Assembly: GCF_001010945.1 (NCBI RefSeq)
Contig: NZ_LBHB01000002.1
Coordinates: 868,001-932,000 of the forward strand
From: Aurantiacibacter luteus
GTDB taxonomy: Bacteria; Pseudomonadota; Alphaproteobacteria; Sphingomonadales; Sphingomonadaceae
Direction: 5' to 3'
DNA length: 64,000 bases
The translations under genes were made by a program, and so were the position numbers. Each line of letters opens with the position of its first letter. Positions within the stretch are counted from its first letter, which is position 1. A model generated the notes under the pieces. It saw only the letters and a program-made list of their open reading frames with translations. It was not told where the DNA came from and did not search any database. Positions 43,554 to 52,714 of this stretch are shown piece after piece.

Positions 43554-44228
43554 TCAGGGCCGGTCGAGCACGTAGCCCTTGCCGTGGACGGTGCGCAGAA
43601 GGTGGTCCGCCCCGGCGGCGCGAAGGCCTGCGCGCAGGCGCTTGATCCATACGTCCACCGTGCGCAGGTAATCCGGATCGCCTGCCTTGCCGAGCGCGGC
43701 GATCAGGTCGGCGCGGCTGAAAATGCGGTCGGGGTTCTCGGCGAGGAAGCGCAGGACGCGAAATTCGTTGGGGCGCAGGGCGATGACACGGTCCTGCCAG
43801 CGCGCGCTTTCGCCCGCGACGTTGATGGTGAGCGCGCCAAGCTCCAGCACGCGATCCGGCGCGGGGCGGGCGTAGTCGCCGTGGCGGGCCAGCACCCGGT
43901 CGAGCATGGCCTGCCGGCCCAGCGCGGCCGTCGCGTAGTCGTCCGCACCGGCGGCGAGCGCGCGGCGCTTCTCCTCGTCGGTGGCAGCGGGGATGACCAT
44001 GGTGATGTGCGCGGACAGCAGCCGCGGATCGCCGCGCAGCCGCCGCACCAGTTCGAGGCCCGAGCATTCGGCCATGGTCCAGTCGACGAAAGCCCAGGGG
44101 GTGCCCTCCACCAACTGGCGCGGACCGTCGCAGGTCAGCAGGCCGAAGGCGAACTCGTTGCCATCATGGATGAAGCTGGCGAAGCGCGCCGCCTCTTCGT
44201 CGGTGGTGAGAATGGTGTTGCGCTGCAT
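43554..44228 (-). CDS. PhoB/OmpR-like response regulator with degenerate receiver
   Basis: This 224-residue protein has a receiver-like N-terminal domain and a C-terminal winged helix (LRPNEFRVLRFLAENPDRIFSR to LLRTVHGKGYVLDRP), as in PhoB/OmpR. The aspartate at the phosphorylation position is present (FVDWTMAECSG, Asp49), as is an acidic pair near residue 10. The conserved Thr/Ser (MVIPAA in place of the usual LTAR) and Lys (GADDYATAALG in place of DDYLxKP) appear to be missing. It may therefore act without phosphorylation. No histidine kinase is adjacent. Its target could be the neighbouring receptor pair, or something distant. Confidence 0.85.
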   Translation of the reverse strand: MQRNTILTTDEEAARFASFIHDGNEFAFGLLTCDGPRQLVEGTPWAFVDWTMAECSGLELVRRLRGDPRLLSAHITMVIPAATDEEKRRALAAGADDYATAALGRQAMLDRVLARHGDYARPAPDRVLELGALTINVAGESARWQDRVIALRPNEFRVLRFLAENPDRIFSRADLIAALGKAGDPDYLRTVDVWIKRLRAGLRAAGADHLLRTVHGKGYVLDRP

Positions 44229-44288
44229 GGCCCCGGACCTGAAATCGTCGGTCCGTGGTGGCGGGCAAATTTGACTCGCACGTGACAA

Positions 44289-44312
44289 GCCGCGCGGGAA
44301 GCGGCCTTTTTT
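44289..44312. terminator. Short hairpin with A/T runs after the halogenase gene
   Basis: GCCGC pairs with GCGGC around a seven-base loop, and six T follow on the plus strand (six A on entry from the minus strand). It directly follows the stop of the halogenase-family gene. The stem is short, so efficiency is uncertain. Confidence 0.45.
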
Positions 44313-44313
44313 A

Positions 44314-45843
44314 TCAGGCGGCTGGCGCGGGGGGAGGCGCGGGGCAGTACTGGCGCAGGAAGTCCGCGTGGCCGGGCATGACCCCCACGGCATAGCGGAT
44401 CGACTTTTCCATCTCGTCGAGCTCGCGCTTGGTTTCCGCCGGGTCGAGCGTGTCGGCCATCACGTTGTGCCCGTGCATCTGGATGCCCTGGCCCATCATC
44501 ACCGCCGCCCAGCTCGTCTCGGTGAAAAGCTCGTCCTCCTCGCGGAAGATCTGGCCGTTCTGCCGGAACAGCTCGACCTTCTCGGTCAGGCTGTCGGGGA
44601 CGCTCATGGTGCGGCAGTAGTTCCAGAACTCGGTGTCGTCGCGGGTGGTGGTGTTGTAATGCAGGATCAGGAAATCGCGGATGCGCGCGTATTCCTTGCC
44701 CGTCAGGCGGTTGAAGGCATCCTCCTGCGCCTGCGTCACCCCGTCCAGCGACAGCAGCGAGATGAGCTTGTTGATGCCCGTGTTGATGAGGTGGATGGAG
44801 GTCGATTCCAGCGGCTCCATGAACCCGCCCGCAAGGCCGAGCGCGACCACGTTGCGGTTCCAAAACTTCCTGCGCCGCCCGGTGACGAAGCGCAGGTGAT
44901 TGGGATCGGCCGTGGGCTTGCCGGCGATGTTCTTCAGCAGGATGTCGGTCGCCTCGTCCGCGCTCATGAAGGCATCGCAATAGACGTGGCCGTTGCCGTT
45001 TCGGTGCTGCAAGGGCACCTGCCATTGCCAGCCTGCGGCATGCGCGGTCGCGCGGGTGAAGGGAGCAGGCGGGCTGCCGTCGTCGCGGTTGCAGGGAAGG
45101 GCCACGGCGCGGTTACAGGGCAGCCAGTGGGTCCAGTCCTCGTAGCCGGTTTCCAGCGCCTGCTCGATCAGCAGGCCGCGAAAGCCCGAGCAGTCGACGA
45201 AGAGCTCGCCGGCGATCTCGCGCCCTCCCTCCAGCCGGATGGAATCGACGAAGCCGCTCTGCCCGTTGAGCTCGACATGCTCGACGCGGCCTTCCTGCCG
45301 CACGACGCCGCGCGCCTCGGCATAGCGGCGCAGGAAGCCGGCATAGGCGGTAGCGTTGATGTGGTAGGCGTAGTTGACCGGCGGCAGGTCCTCGCGCTGC
45401 TGGCCGTCGGTCTTGGCGAACTTGCCGAAGTAGGCAGCCATCGTCTCGGCGTTGAAGACCTGGATCGGGCGGTTGTCGCCAAGCCCCTTGAAGCGATGCC
45501 AGACGTGGTGGAAGCTCACCCCGCCGATCTCGTAGCCATAGTTGCCGAAGGGGTGGATGTAACTGTCGCCCAGCTTCCCCCAGTTGACGAACTGGATGCC
45601 CAGCTTGAAGGTGCCCTGCACGGCGGCCATCATTTCCGCCTCGTCGATCTCTAGCAGGCGCTGGAAATCGACGAAGGGCGGGATCGTCGCCTCGCCGACG
45701 CCAACGGTGCCGATGGCCTCGCTCTCGACCAGCGTGATGGCGAACTCGCGGCGCGGACTGATGAGACGCGACAGCGCCGCCGCCGCCATCCACCCGGCGG
45801 TGCCGCCGCCCACAATCACGATATGCCTGATGGGCCTCGTCAC
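44314..45843 (-). CDS. Tryptophan halogenase family flavoprotein
   Basis: This 509-residue FAD-dependent protein has the FAD site IVGGGTAGWMAAAAL. It carries the halogenase lysine Lys80 (FKLGIQF, PrnA Lys79), the WxWxIP-type motif WQWQVP at 272-277, and Glu346 in MEPLESTS, at the same number as PrnA Glu346. All catalytic landmarks of flavin-dependent tryptophan halogenases are thus present. In Sphingomonadales, Caulobacter and Xanthomonas such genes are common beside sugar-type TonB receptors, and their real substrates are mostly unknown. It starts with GTG at 45843 after AGGAGAG. It diverges from the receptor gene and shares the operator region. Confidence 0.9.
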   Translation of the reverse strand: MTRPIRHIVIVGGGTAGWMAAAALSRLISPRREFAITLVESEAIGTVGVGEATIPPFVDFQRLLEIDEAEMMAAVQGTFKLGIQFVNWGKLGDSYIHPFGNYGYEIGGVSFHHVWHRFKGLGDNRPIQVFNAETMAAYFGKFAKTDGQQREDLPPVNYAYHINATAYAGFLRRYAEARGVVRQEGRVEHVELNGQSGFVDSIRLEGGREIAGELFVDCSGFRGLLIEQALETGYEDWTHWLPCNRAVALPCNRDDGSPPAPFTRATAHAAGWQWQVPLQHRNGNGHVYCDAFMSADEATDILLKNIAGKPTADPNHLRFVTGRRRKFWNRNVVALGLAGGFMEPLESTSIHLINTGINKLISLLSLDGVTQAQEDAFNRLTGKEYARIRDFLILHYNTTTRDDTEFWNYCRTMSVPDSLTEKVELFRQNGQIFREEDELFTETSWAAVMMGQGIQMHGHNVMADTLDPAETKRELDEMEKSIRYAVGVMPGHADFLRQYCPAPPPAPAA

Positions 45844-45953
45844 TCTGTTGCTCTCCTTGCTTACGCCTGTGCTAGCGGCTTGGGCCGCCCGCGCAAACCA
45901 TCGACGACGCGGCAGGGTATAATGGCAAAAATGTTACACATCCGGCGCGCAAA

Positions 45954-45967
45954 TGTGAACGTTCATT
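45954..45967. promoter_or_regulatory. LacI-type operator candidate before the receptor gene
   Basis: TGTGAACGTTCATT contains the perfect 10-bp palindrome TGAACGTTCA with the CG centre typical of LacI-family operators. It lies between the divergent halogenase and receptor genes. The GAACGTTC core recurs at 52685-52692 upstream of the GH3 gene, and a LacI regulator gene lies between them. A related half (GTGAACGATAT) follows at 45978. Confidence 0.65.
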
Positions 45968-46034
45968 TTTTGCGCTTGTGAACGATATCAGTCTTGGTAT
46001 CCCAGCATCGAGTCCCGCTATCGGGACGTCACGC

Positions 46035-49000
46035 ATGAGAATTTGGGAGAAGATTGTGCGCCAGACCTTCAAGCCCGCTGGCCGGGCCCGTACCCTCGTC
46101 ACCGTTTCCAGCCTCGCGCTCGCAGCGCTGGTGCCGCATGCTGCGCTCGCCCAGCAGACCGTCGAAGACGAGATGGAGGAGCAGGCCGACGAGGACGCGA
46201 TCCCGGAAGATGTCATCATCGTTTCCGGCTTCCGCGCCGCCCTTGAAAGCGCGCAGGATTTCAAAGAAAACGCCGATACCGTCGGTGACTTCCTCAGTGC
46301 CGAGGACATCGGCGCGCTGGCCGACCGCTCGGTGGCCGAGGCGCTGCAGCGCGTCCCCGGCGTCACCGTCGACCGCTTCATCGGCAACAACGACCCCGAC
46401 CGCTTCAGCGTCGAAGGTTCGGGCGTGGTCATCCGCGGCCTGCCCTTCGTCATGGCGGAACTGAACGGCCGCGACGTCTTCTCCGCCAACGGCGGGCGCG
46501 GGCTCGACTTCAACACCGTCTCGCCCGAGTTGCTCGGCCGGATCGAGGTGTGGAAGAACACCACCGCCGACATGATCGAGGGCGGCATCTCGGGCACGGT
46601 CAACCTCGTCACGCGCAAGCCGCTCGACAACCCCGGCTTCCACATCGCCGGCACCGCTGAATACAACTACGGCGACCTCGCCGAGGAATGGTCGCCCGGC
46701 TTCTCCGCGCTCGTTTCCAACACTTTTGAAACCGGCGCTGGTACCTTCGGCCTGCAGCTCGGCTACGCCCAGCAGGAGCTGATCACCCGCTCCGACGCCT
46801 CGCAGATCACCGATCCCTGCTATCGCAACGCCGACTTCAGCGGCGGCTGCATCCGCATCGCCCCCGTCAGCTCGGGCGGCATCGCCGGCCAGCAGTTCGA
46901 CGAGACGAACTTCCCGCCCGCCGGCGCGGTCATCATCCCCAAGGGCGCGGGCGTGCGCACCACCAGTTTCGAGCGTGATCGCCGTGCCTACTCGGCCGTC
47001 GGCCAGTTCGAGAGCGCCGACCGCCGCTTCCTCGTCACCGCGGAATACCTGCGGGCCGAGAACGATGGCCAGCTGCAGGAATTCTCCGCGCTGGCGCTGG
47101 TCAACGACGACGGCCTGTTCCCCGGCTTCCGCCCGGGCACGACCCCGACGTTCCAGGACGGTATTTTCCAGAGCGGCATCCTGACGCAGAACAACCCGTT
47201 CGGCGGCATCAACGGCATCCCGACCGAGCTGCTGCGCTTCGACCAGCAGGAAGAGGACCTTGTCGAGGACGTCTCGCTGCAGGTGTTCATGGAGCCGACC
47301 GATCGGCTGCGCTTCAACTTCGAAGGGCAGTACGTCAACAACGGCCGCAACGCGCAGGGCTTCATCGCCGCGATGCAGACCTATACCGATCTCTCGATCG
47401 ACACTTCGGGCGAGATCCCGCAGGTGCAGTTCCTGACCCCCGGCCAGGCCACGTCCGACGCGAGCTACTTCACCGACCCGACGAAGACCTTCTACTGGTT
47501 CGCGCTCGACAACCAGCTCGAGAACGAGGGCGACATGTACTCGCTTCGCGGCGACGTCGAATACGACATCTCCGACGACGGCTTCTTCCGTACGGCGCGT
47601 TTCGGTGCCCGCTGGTCGGAGCGCAACCGCACCACCCGCAACGCCAACTTCTCCAACTGGGGCAACCTCGGCGCGCCGTGGACGGGCCGCGGCGGCAACT
47701 GGAACTGCGGCGACTTCCAGGCCTTCGGCTGCGGCGGTGCCTACGTGTTCGACTTCCCGGAGAGCGCGAACCTCTATTCGCCGTTCGCCGACAACTTCCA
47801 GCGCGGCAATGCGCCGACGCCGTTCGGTGACGGCACCGGCTTCTTCTTCGGCGGCGACGACCTGCTGGAACGGTATCTGGACGGCAGCATCGAGCAGCAG
47901 ACCGATGCGATCACCGCCTTCACGCTGACGCCCAACCCGTTCAACCCGATCTACTCGCGCGGCAATCTGGTGCCGGGCACGCCCTTCACTCAGGCCGAAA
48001 TTTCGACGATCGGAGAAGAAACCCGTGCGGCGTATGCACGCGCGGACTTTGGCATCGACTTCGATGGCGGTGCAGAGTTCTCCGGCAACATCGGTGTGCG
48101 TTATGTCGAGACGACCGTGGGAACGCGGGGCGACGTCGGGTTCCCGGATCCCCGCGCCCTGGGCCTGCCGCTAGGCACCACCGTCACGGGGCCGCTATTG
48201 CGCGACAGGTGTAATCGGCCCGGACCGGGACAGGGCCTGCCAGGCACACCCGGCCTCGACTACTGCCTGTTGTCCGATGCGCGCCTCGCCGAATTTGCGT
48301 CCGCCTTCACGGGCGAGACCCTGCTTGCTGGCACGGACGTCGTCTATGACAACTGGCTCCCGTCGCTGAACCTGCGGTTCGATACCGGCACCGGCTTCGT
48401 GTTCCGCGGAGCCGCATCGCGGGGCATCTTCCGTCCCGACCTCGATGCCTTCCGCACGGGCGGAACGTTCGGCGACAACACCGGGAACCTGCGTCAGGCG
48501 GGCACCCTCGAAACCGGTCCGTTGTTCACAGTCACGAGCGGCAACCGCCGCTTGCGACCCACGACATCGTGGAACTACGACCTGTCGGCCGAATGGTACT
48601 TCGACGATGTCGGTTCACTGACCGCCGCGGTCTTCCTGAAGGACCTGCAGGACATCGTGAGCGGCGGTGCCGAAGTGGTCACGTTCACGTCTGCCAGCGG
48701 CGCGACGGCCGACGTGTTGTACAACGGCCCGTTCAACCGCGAAGGCGGGACGCTCAAGGGCTTCGAGGTCGCCTACCAGCAGACCTACGATTTCCTGCCG
48801 GGACCGCTTGCCGGCCTCGGCTTCCAGGGAACCTACACCTATGTCGATGCGGGTGCCTTCAACAACGTGAACCTGGCGGGTGCCAGCCCGATTGCGGCCA
48901 GCCTGCCGCTCGAAGGCGTGTCCGAGCACACCGTCAACGCGGTGCTGTTCTACGAGATGTACGGCCTCCAGGCGCGTGCGGCCTACAACTGGCGGTCGGA

Positions 49001-49247
49001 CTTCCTGATCACCCCGCGCGACGTGATCTTCCCGTTCTCGCCGATCTACGGCGAGGATACCGGGCAACTCGACGCGTCGATCTTCTATGCCCTGACGGAC
49101 AACATCAAGATCGGCGTGCAGGGCGTGAACCTGCTCGACGAGGTGACCCGCACGAGCCAGGTCATCGACTTCGACGGCACGCGGATCACGCGCTCGGCGT
49201 TCCGCAACGACCGCCGCTACACCTTCCTCGTCCGGTTCGACTTCTAA
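46035..49247 (+). CDS. TonB-dependent receptor, carbohydrate-type (beta-glucan locus)
   Basis: This receptor has about 1070 residues, the large size of oligosaccharide receptors in Caulobacter and Sphingomonads. After the signal peptide (ALVPHAALAQQ) comes the TonB box region DVIIVSGFRAALESAQ. The plug has ALQRVPGVTVDRF, GVVIRGLPFVMAELNGRDVFSANGGRGLDFNTV and GGISGTVNLVTRKP. The barrel ends RRYTFLVRFDF. The ATG at 46035 (MRIWEKIVRQTF) is chosen because the frame upstream, to a GTG at 45978, runs through the operator-like sequence. A GTG at 46056 is also possible. The GH16, GH3 and MFS genes downstream point to beta-glucan oligosaccharides. Confidence 0.93.
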   Translation: MRIWEKIVRQTFKPAGRARTLVTVSSLALAALVPHAALAQQTVEDEMEEQADEDAIPEDVIIVSGFRAALESAQDFKENADTVGDFLSAEDIGALADRSVAEALQRVPGVTVDRFIGNNDPDRFSVEGSGVVIRGLPFVMAELNGRDVFSANGGRGLDFNTVSPELLGRIEVWKNTTADMIEGGISGTVNLVTRKPLDNPGFHIAGTAEYNYGDLAEEWSPGFSALVSNTFETGAGTFGLQLGYAQQELITRSDASQITDPCYRNADFSGGCIRIAPVSSGGIAGQQFDETNFPPAGAVIIPKGAGVRTTSFERDRRAYSAVGQFESADRRFLVTAEYLRAENDGQLQEFSALALVNDDGLFPGFRPGTTPTFQDGIFQSGILTQNNPFGGINGIPTELLRFDQQEEDLVEDVSLQVFMEPTDRLRFNFEGQYVNNGRNAQGFIAAMQTYTDLSIDTSGEIPQVQFLTPGQATSDASYFTDPTKTFYWFALDNQLENEGDMYSLRGDVEYDISDDGFFRTARFGARWSERNRTTRNANFSNWGNLGAPWTGRGGNWNCGDFQAFGCGGAYVFDFPESANLYSPFADNFQRGNAPTPFGDGTGFFFGGDDLLERYLDGSIEQQTDAITAFTLTPNPFNPIYSRGNLVPGTPFTQAEISTIGEETRAAYARADFGIDFDGGAEFSGNIGVRYVETTVGTRGDVGFPDPRALGLPLGTTVTGPLLRDRCNRPGPGQGLPGTPGLDYCLLSDARLAEFASAFTGETLLAGTDVVYDNWLPSLNLRFDTGTGFVFRGAASRGIFRPDLDAFRTGGTFGDNTGNLRQAGTLETGPLFTVTSGNRRLRPTTSWNYDLSAEWYFDDVGSLTAAVFLKDLQDIVSGGAEVVTFTSASGATADVLYNGPFNREGGTLKGFEVAYQQTYDFLPGPLAGLGFQGTYTYVDAGAFNNVNLAGASPIAASLPLEGVSEHTVNAVLFYEMYGLQARAAYNWRSDFLITPRDVIFPFSPIYGEDTGQLDASIFYALTDNIKIGVQGVNLLDEVTRTSQVIDFDGTRITRSAFRNDRRYTFLVRFDF

Positions 49248-49280
49248 CGGAGCCGGAGCTCCTGCGGATGGGAAAACGGC

Positions 49281-49320
49281 GGGCCCCGGTGCGATCATGC
49301 GCGCCGGGGCCCGTTTCGTT
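49281..49320 (+). terminator. Rho-independent terminator after the receptor gene
   Basis: GGGCCCCGG pairs with CCGGGGCCC around a 14-base loop, followed by GTTTCGTTT. It separates the receptor transcript from the downstream GH16 gene. Confidence 0.85.
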
Positions 49321-49347
49321 TCCGGATCGGACAAGTCGGAGATTGCA

Positions 49348-50370
49348 ATGATGCGATATCGCAGGATTACGGTGGGCTGTCTTTCATCGCTGGCGATCGC
49401 GGTCGCAACGGGATGTGGCGGCGGCGGCAGTTCAGCCAGCGCTCCGCCGGTCGCGGGCACGCCGCCAAGCCCGAGCCCGTCGCCCACTCCCAGCCCCACG
49501 CCCACCCCCACCAGCGGGACGGCGGGCAACTGGCAACTCGTTTGGGCCGAGGAGTTTTCCGGCAACGCGCTCGATCCCGCCCGCTGGCGCCTGTTCAACG
49601 ATTGCTGGGGCGGCGGCAACGAGGAGCGGCAATGCTATACTCCGCGCGCCGAGAACGTCAGCGTGGAAGGCGGCAACCTCGTCCTCACCGCGCGGCGCGA
49701 GGCGTGGACTGGGCCGGCCCAGCCCGGTTCGAGCAACACCGCCAGCAAGCCCTTCACCTCGGGCAAGATCGCCACGCAGGGCCTGCAGAGCTGGACCTAC
49801 GGCCGGTTCGAGATGCGGGCGCGCTTTCCGCAGGGTCAGGGTGTGTGGCCGGCCTTCTGGATGCTGCCCGAACCCAACAGCTACGGCGGCTGGGCGGCCT
49901 CGGGCGAGATCGACATCCTGGAGGCTATTAATCCCGGCGTCGTCTGCCCCACTTGCGAGGCGGGGGGCGAAAACTCGATCTACGGCACCCTGCACTTCGG
50001 CGGCGCCTGGCCCGACAACCGCAATGCCGGCAGGAACCGGTCCTTCCCCGGGCTGACGGACGGCCAGTTCCATACCTACGGCGTGATCTGGGAGCGCGGG
50101 CGCTTTACCTGGACCGTCGACGGGGAAGCCTACGGCAGCCTGACCTCCGACCAGTGGTTCACGACCGCCAGCGCCGATCCGCAGGCCCCGTTCGACCGGC
50201 CCTTCCACCTCATCCTCAACCTCGCCATCGGCGGGCGCTGGCCCGAGGCGAACGCGCTGGGCGGCGTGTCCGACCAGGGTTTTCCCAAGCGCATGGAAGT
50301 GGACTGGGTCAGGGTCTGGCAATGCGACGCCGATCCGGCTAGCGGGCAGGGCTGCAACAGAGGCAGTTGA
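49348..50370 (+). CDS. GH16 endo-beta-1,3-glucanase (laminarinase-type) lipoprotein
   Basis: This 340-residue glycoside hydrolase family 16 protein has the catalytic motif EIDILE at Glu187-Asp189-Glu192 (ExDxxE, nucleophile and acid/base). The jelly-roll segments WAEEFSG, YGRFEMRARFPQGQGVWPAFWMLP and FHTYGVIWERGRFTWTVDG are typical of laminarinases. An N-terminal lipoprotein signal (Cys23, AVATGC) and a Pro/Ser/Thr linker (PSPSPTPSPTPTPT) place it on the outer membrane surface. It would cut beta-1,3-glucan to oligosaccharides for the upstream receptor. The ATG at 49348 has CGGAG upstream. The LacI gene starts one base after its stop. Confidence 0.92.
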   Translation: MMRYRRITVGCLSSLAIAVATGCGGGGSSASAPPVAGTPPSPSPSPTPSPTPTPTSGTAGNWQLVWAEEFSGNALDPARWRLFNDCWGGGNEERQCYTPRAENVSVEGGNLVLTARREAWTGPAQPGSSNTASKPFTSGKIATQGLQSWTYGRFEMRARFPQGQGVWPAFWMLPEPNSYGGWAASGEIDILEAINPGVVCPTCEAGGENSIYGTLHFGGAWPDNRNAGRNRSFPGLTDGQFHTYGVIWERGRFTWTVDGEAYGSLTSDQWFTTASADPQAPFDRPFHLILNLAIGGRWPEANALGGVSDQGFPKRMEVDWVRVWQCDADPASGQGCNRGS

Positions 50371-50371
50371 A

Positions 50372-51427
50372 GTGGCACGTCGGCGCCAGTCGGTAACAAT
50401 CAAACATGTGGCGGCGGATGCAGGAGTTTCCCTGCAGACGGTGAGCCGCGTCATCAACAACGAGGCCAATGTACGGCCCGAGATGAAGACGCGCGTACAG
50501 GCCTCCATCGACAGGCTCGGCTACGTGCCCTCCATCGCCGCGCGGCGGATGAGCGGATCGAAGAGCTACATCATCCTTGCCCTCAACGACCGCGAGCGCA
50601 CCATCGAGGCATGGAAGGCGCGCGAGGGCAGCGACTGGGTCGACCAGATGCTGATGGGCGGAATGCTCAAGTGCGCCGAACATGGCTATCGCCTGATCTT
50701 CGAACTCGTCGATACGCATGACGACAACGTCCAGCGCGAATTGAAGGCCGCCATCGCCGCCCTGCAACCCGACGGCGTGGTCCTGACCCCGCCGCATGCC
50801 GACAATCCGCTGATTACCGACCTGCTTGTCCAGCATCGCATCCCCTTCGCCGCCATAGGTGCGGAGACGCAGGCAGGGCCGATCCACATCACGATGGGCG
50901 ACGATCGCATGGCGGCGCTGGCCGTGCGCCACCTCGTCGCCAAGGGGCACGAGCGCATCGGCTTCATCGCCGGCTCGCGCGAATACGCGCTGAGCGGCTG
51001 GCGCAAGCAGGGCTATCTGGCGGCGATGGCAGACGCTGGCCTGCCGACCGAGCACCTGTGCGAGCGCGGCGACTTTTCCTACGCCAGCGGAGAGGTGGCT
51101 GCGCGCAAGCTGCTGAGCGGCAAGGGCCGGCCCACCGCGATCATCGCCAGCAACGACCAGATGGCCTTGGCTACCAATGCTGTGGCGCACGAAATGGGCA
51201 TGCGCGTGCCGGGCGACCTCTCGCTCGTCAGCTTCGACAATACGCCCGTGGTGCGCTTCGTCCAGCCGCCGCTGACCGCGATCGACCAGCCGGTGGCCGA
51301 CACCGCCAGCTGCGCGGTCGAGCTGCTGGTGCAGGCCATTCGTGGCGAGGAATTGCCGCCGATGCCGGTGGTGATTGAGGGCAGCCTGATCGAGCGGGAA
51401 TCGGTCGCCGCGCCGCGCCGTGGCTGA
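50372..51427 (+). CDS. LacI family transcriptional regulator
   Basis: This 351-residue repressor has an N-terminal LacI HTH (VTIKHVAADAGVSLQTVSRVINNEANVRPEM) and hinge (RRMSGSKS). A periplasmic-binding-protein-like sugar domain follows (GVVLTPPHADNPL, GHERIGFIAGSREYALSGWRKQGYL, AIIASNDQMALATNAVAHEMGMRVPGDLSLVSFDNTPV). It starts with GTG and overlaps the next MFS gene by eight bases. The two GAACGTTC palindromes in the locus are its likely operators, and a beta-glucan-derived sugar its likely inducer. Confidence 0.95.
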   Translation: MARRRQSVTIKHVAADAGVSLQTVSRVINNEANVRPEMKTRVQASIDRLGYVPSIAARRMSGSKSYIILALNDRERTIEAWKAREGSDWVDQMLMGGMLKCAEHGYRLIFELVDTHDDNVQRELKAAIAALQPDGVVLTPPHADNPLITDLLVQHRIPFAAIGAETQAGPIHITMGDDRMAALAVRHLVAKGHERIGFIAGSREYALSGWRKQGYLAAMADAGLPTEHLCERGDFSYASGEVAARKLLSGKGRPTAIIASNDQMALATNAVAHEMGMRVPGDLSLVSFDNTPVVRFVQPPLTAIDQPVADTASCAVELLVQAIRGEELPPMPVVIEGSLIERESVAAPRRG

Positions 51428-52643
51428 CGACAGCGCAGGCTTCGCCGAGAACCGCTGGGGCCCGCAGCGTCAGTCCACTCGTTTCCTGCTGCTTTACGCT
51501 CTCGCCGTGGCGGGCGGGGCGATCGCCTATGTCCCCTTGCTGACCATCCTGCTGCCCGTCCACGTCGAAGGCCTGGCGGGCACTGCGAGCGTGGGTTGGC
51601 TCGCCACCCTGGCCTTTACCGGGGCCATCGCCTCCAGCCTCTCGAACATCGCCTTTGGCTGGCTGTCCGACCGCAGCGGCACGCGAAGGCCGTGGATCTG
51701 GGCGGGACTGGTGCTGAGCTCGACGCTGCTGCTGGCGATGTCCGCGCCGCGCGACCTCGCCACGCTGGTGGCGCTGGTCATGGCCTGGCAGGTGGCGCTC
51801 AACATGATGCTGGGCCCGTTGGGGGCCTGGGCCGGGGACGCGGTGCCCGACAGGCAGAAGGGCACGCTCGGCGGCCTGCTCGCCTTCGCCCCGGCGCTCG
51901 GCGCCCTGTCGGGAACGCTGGTGACGATCCCTGGGCTCGCCTTGCCCGAAGAGCGACTGGCGCTGGTGGCGGGCATGGTGATGGCCTGCGTGCTGCCCGT
52001 GCTGCTCCTGGGCCGGCCTGCGCCGTTTCCCGAACTGATGGAGCCCGCGCCCCGACCCGCCAGCGGCAGCGCGCGGCAGATGCTCGTCGCGCGGATGTGG
52101 CTGGCCCGGCTGCTGGTGCAGGTGGCCGAGGCCGCGCTGTTCGCCTACCTCTACCTCTGGCTGCGCTCCATTGCCCCCGGCACTACGGACGCGGCAACCG
52201 CGCGCATTTTCGGGGTGGTGCTGCTGGTCTCGGTGCCCGTCGCGCTGATGGTGGGGCGCTGGGCCGACCGCAGGGATCGACCGATCCAGCCACTGGGAGT
52301 GGCCGCCGCTGTTGCCGCGCTGGCGCTGGGCGTGATGGCCGCCGCGCCGGGTCTCGAGGTCGCGCTTGCCGGCTATGCCTTGTTCGGCCTGGGGGCATCG
52401 GTCTTTCTTGCACTGCACACCGCGCAGACCCTGCGCGTCCTGCCCCGCCCTAAGAGCCGCGGGCGCGACCTGGGGCTGTTCAACCTGACCAACACAGTGC
52501 CCTCGCTGATCATGCCCGGCCTGACGCTGGCGATGGTGCCCGTGTTCGGGTTCTCCGGCCTGTTCGCGCTGTTGGCGGTGCTGGCCAGCGTCGCCTGCCT
52601 CCTTCTGCTGACCGCGAAAGCCGCCCTGCAGCGCGACAATTAG
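51420..52643 (+). CDS. MFS sugar transporter, SUC/GPH-like
   Basis: This is a 12-segment MFS protein of 407 residues. The loop 2-3 signature FGWLSDRSGTRRPWIWAG and its repeat RWADRRDRPIQPLG are present. It resembles the glycoside-cation symporter-like MFS proteins beside glycosidases in Sphingomonads. It would import gluco-oligosaccharides or glucose across the inner membrane. It starts with GTG inside the end of the LacI gene, so it is translationally coupled. Confidence 0.88.
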   Translation: MADDSAGFAENRWGPQRQSTRFLLLYALAVAGGAIAYVPLLTILLPVHVEGLAGTASVGWLATLAFTGAIASSLSNIAFGWLSDRSGTRRPWIWAGLVLSSTLLLAMSAPRDLATLVALVMAWQVALNMMLGPLGAWAGDAVPDRQKGTLGGLLAFAPALGALSGTLVTIPGLALPEERLALVAGMVMACVLPVLLLGRPAPFPELMEPAPRPASGSARQMLVARMWLARLLVQVAEAALFAYLYLWLRSIAPGTTDAATARIFGVVLLVSVPVALMVGRWADRRDRPIQPLGVAAAVAALALGVMAAAPGLEVALAGYALFGLGASVFLALHTAQTLRVLPRPKSRGRDLGLFNLTNTVPSLIMPGLTLAMVPVFGFSGLFALLAVLASVACLLLLTAKAALQRDN

Positions 52644-52680
52644 CCGCTTGAAATCGCCCGCAGGGCGTGTCAGACCGCGC

Positions 52681-52696
52681 TTGGGAACGTTCTCAA
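52681..52696. promoter_or_regulatory. LacI-type operator candidate before the GH3 gene
   Basis: TTGGGAACGTTCTCAA is a 16-base dyad with a single mismatched pair and the same GAACGTTC core as 45957-45964. It ends 18 bases before the GH3 start codon, where binding would block initiation or elongation. It suggests an internal, separately regulated promoter for GH3 and the following MFS gene. Confidence 0.65.
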
Positions 52697-52714
52697 AAGA
52701 ACAACGAGGATACG

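Noticed and set aside
45978-46034. Upstream GTG start for the large carbohydrate-type receptor
   Set aside because: It lies beside the operator palindrome and has no ribosome site; the added residues do not extend the signal peptide sensibly.
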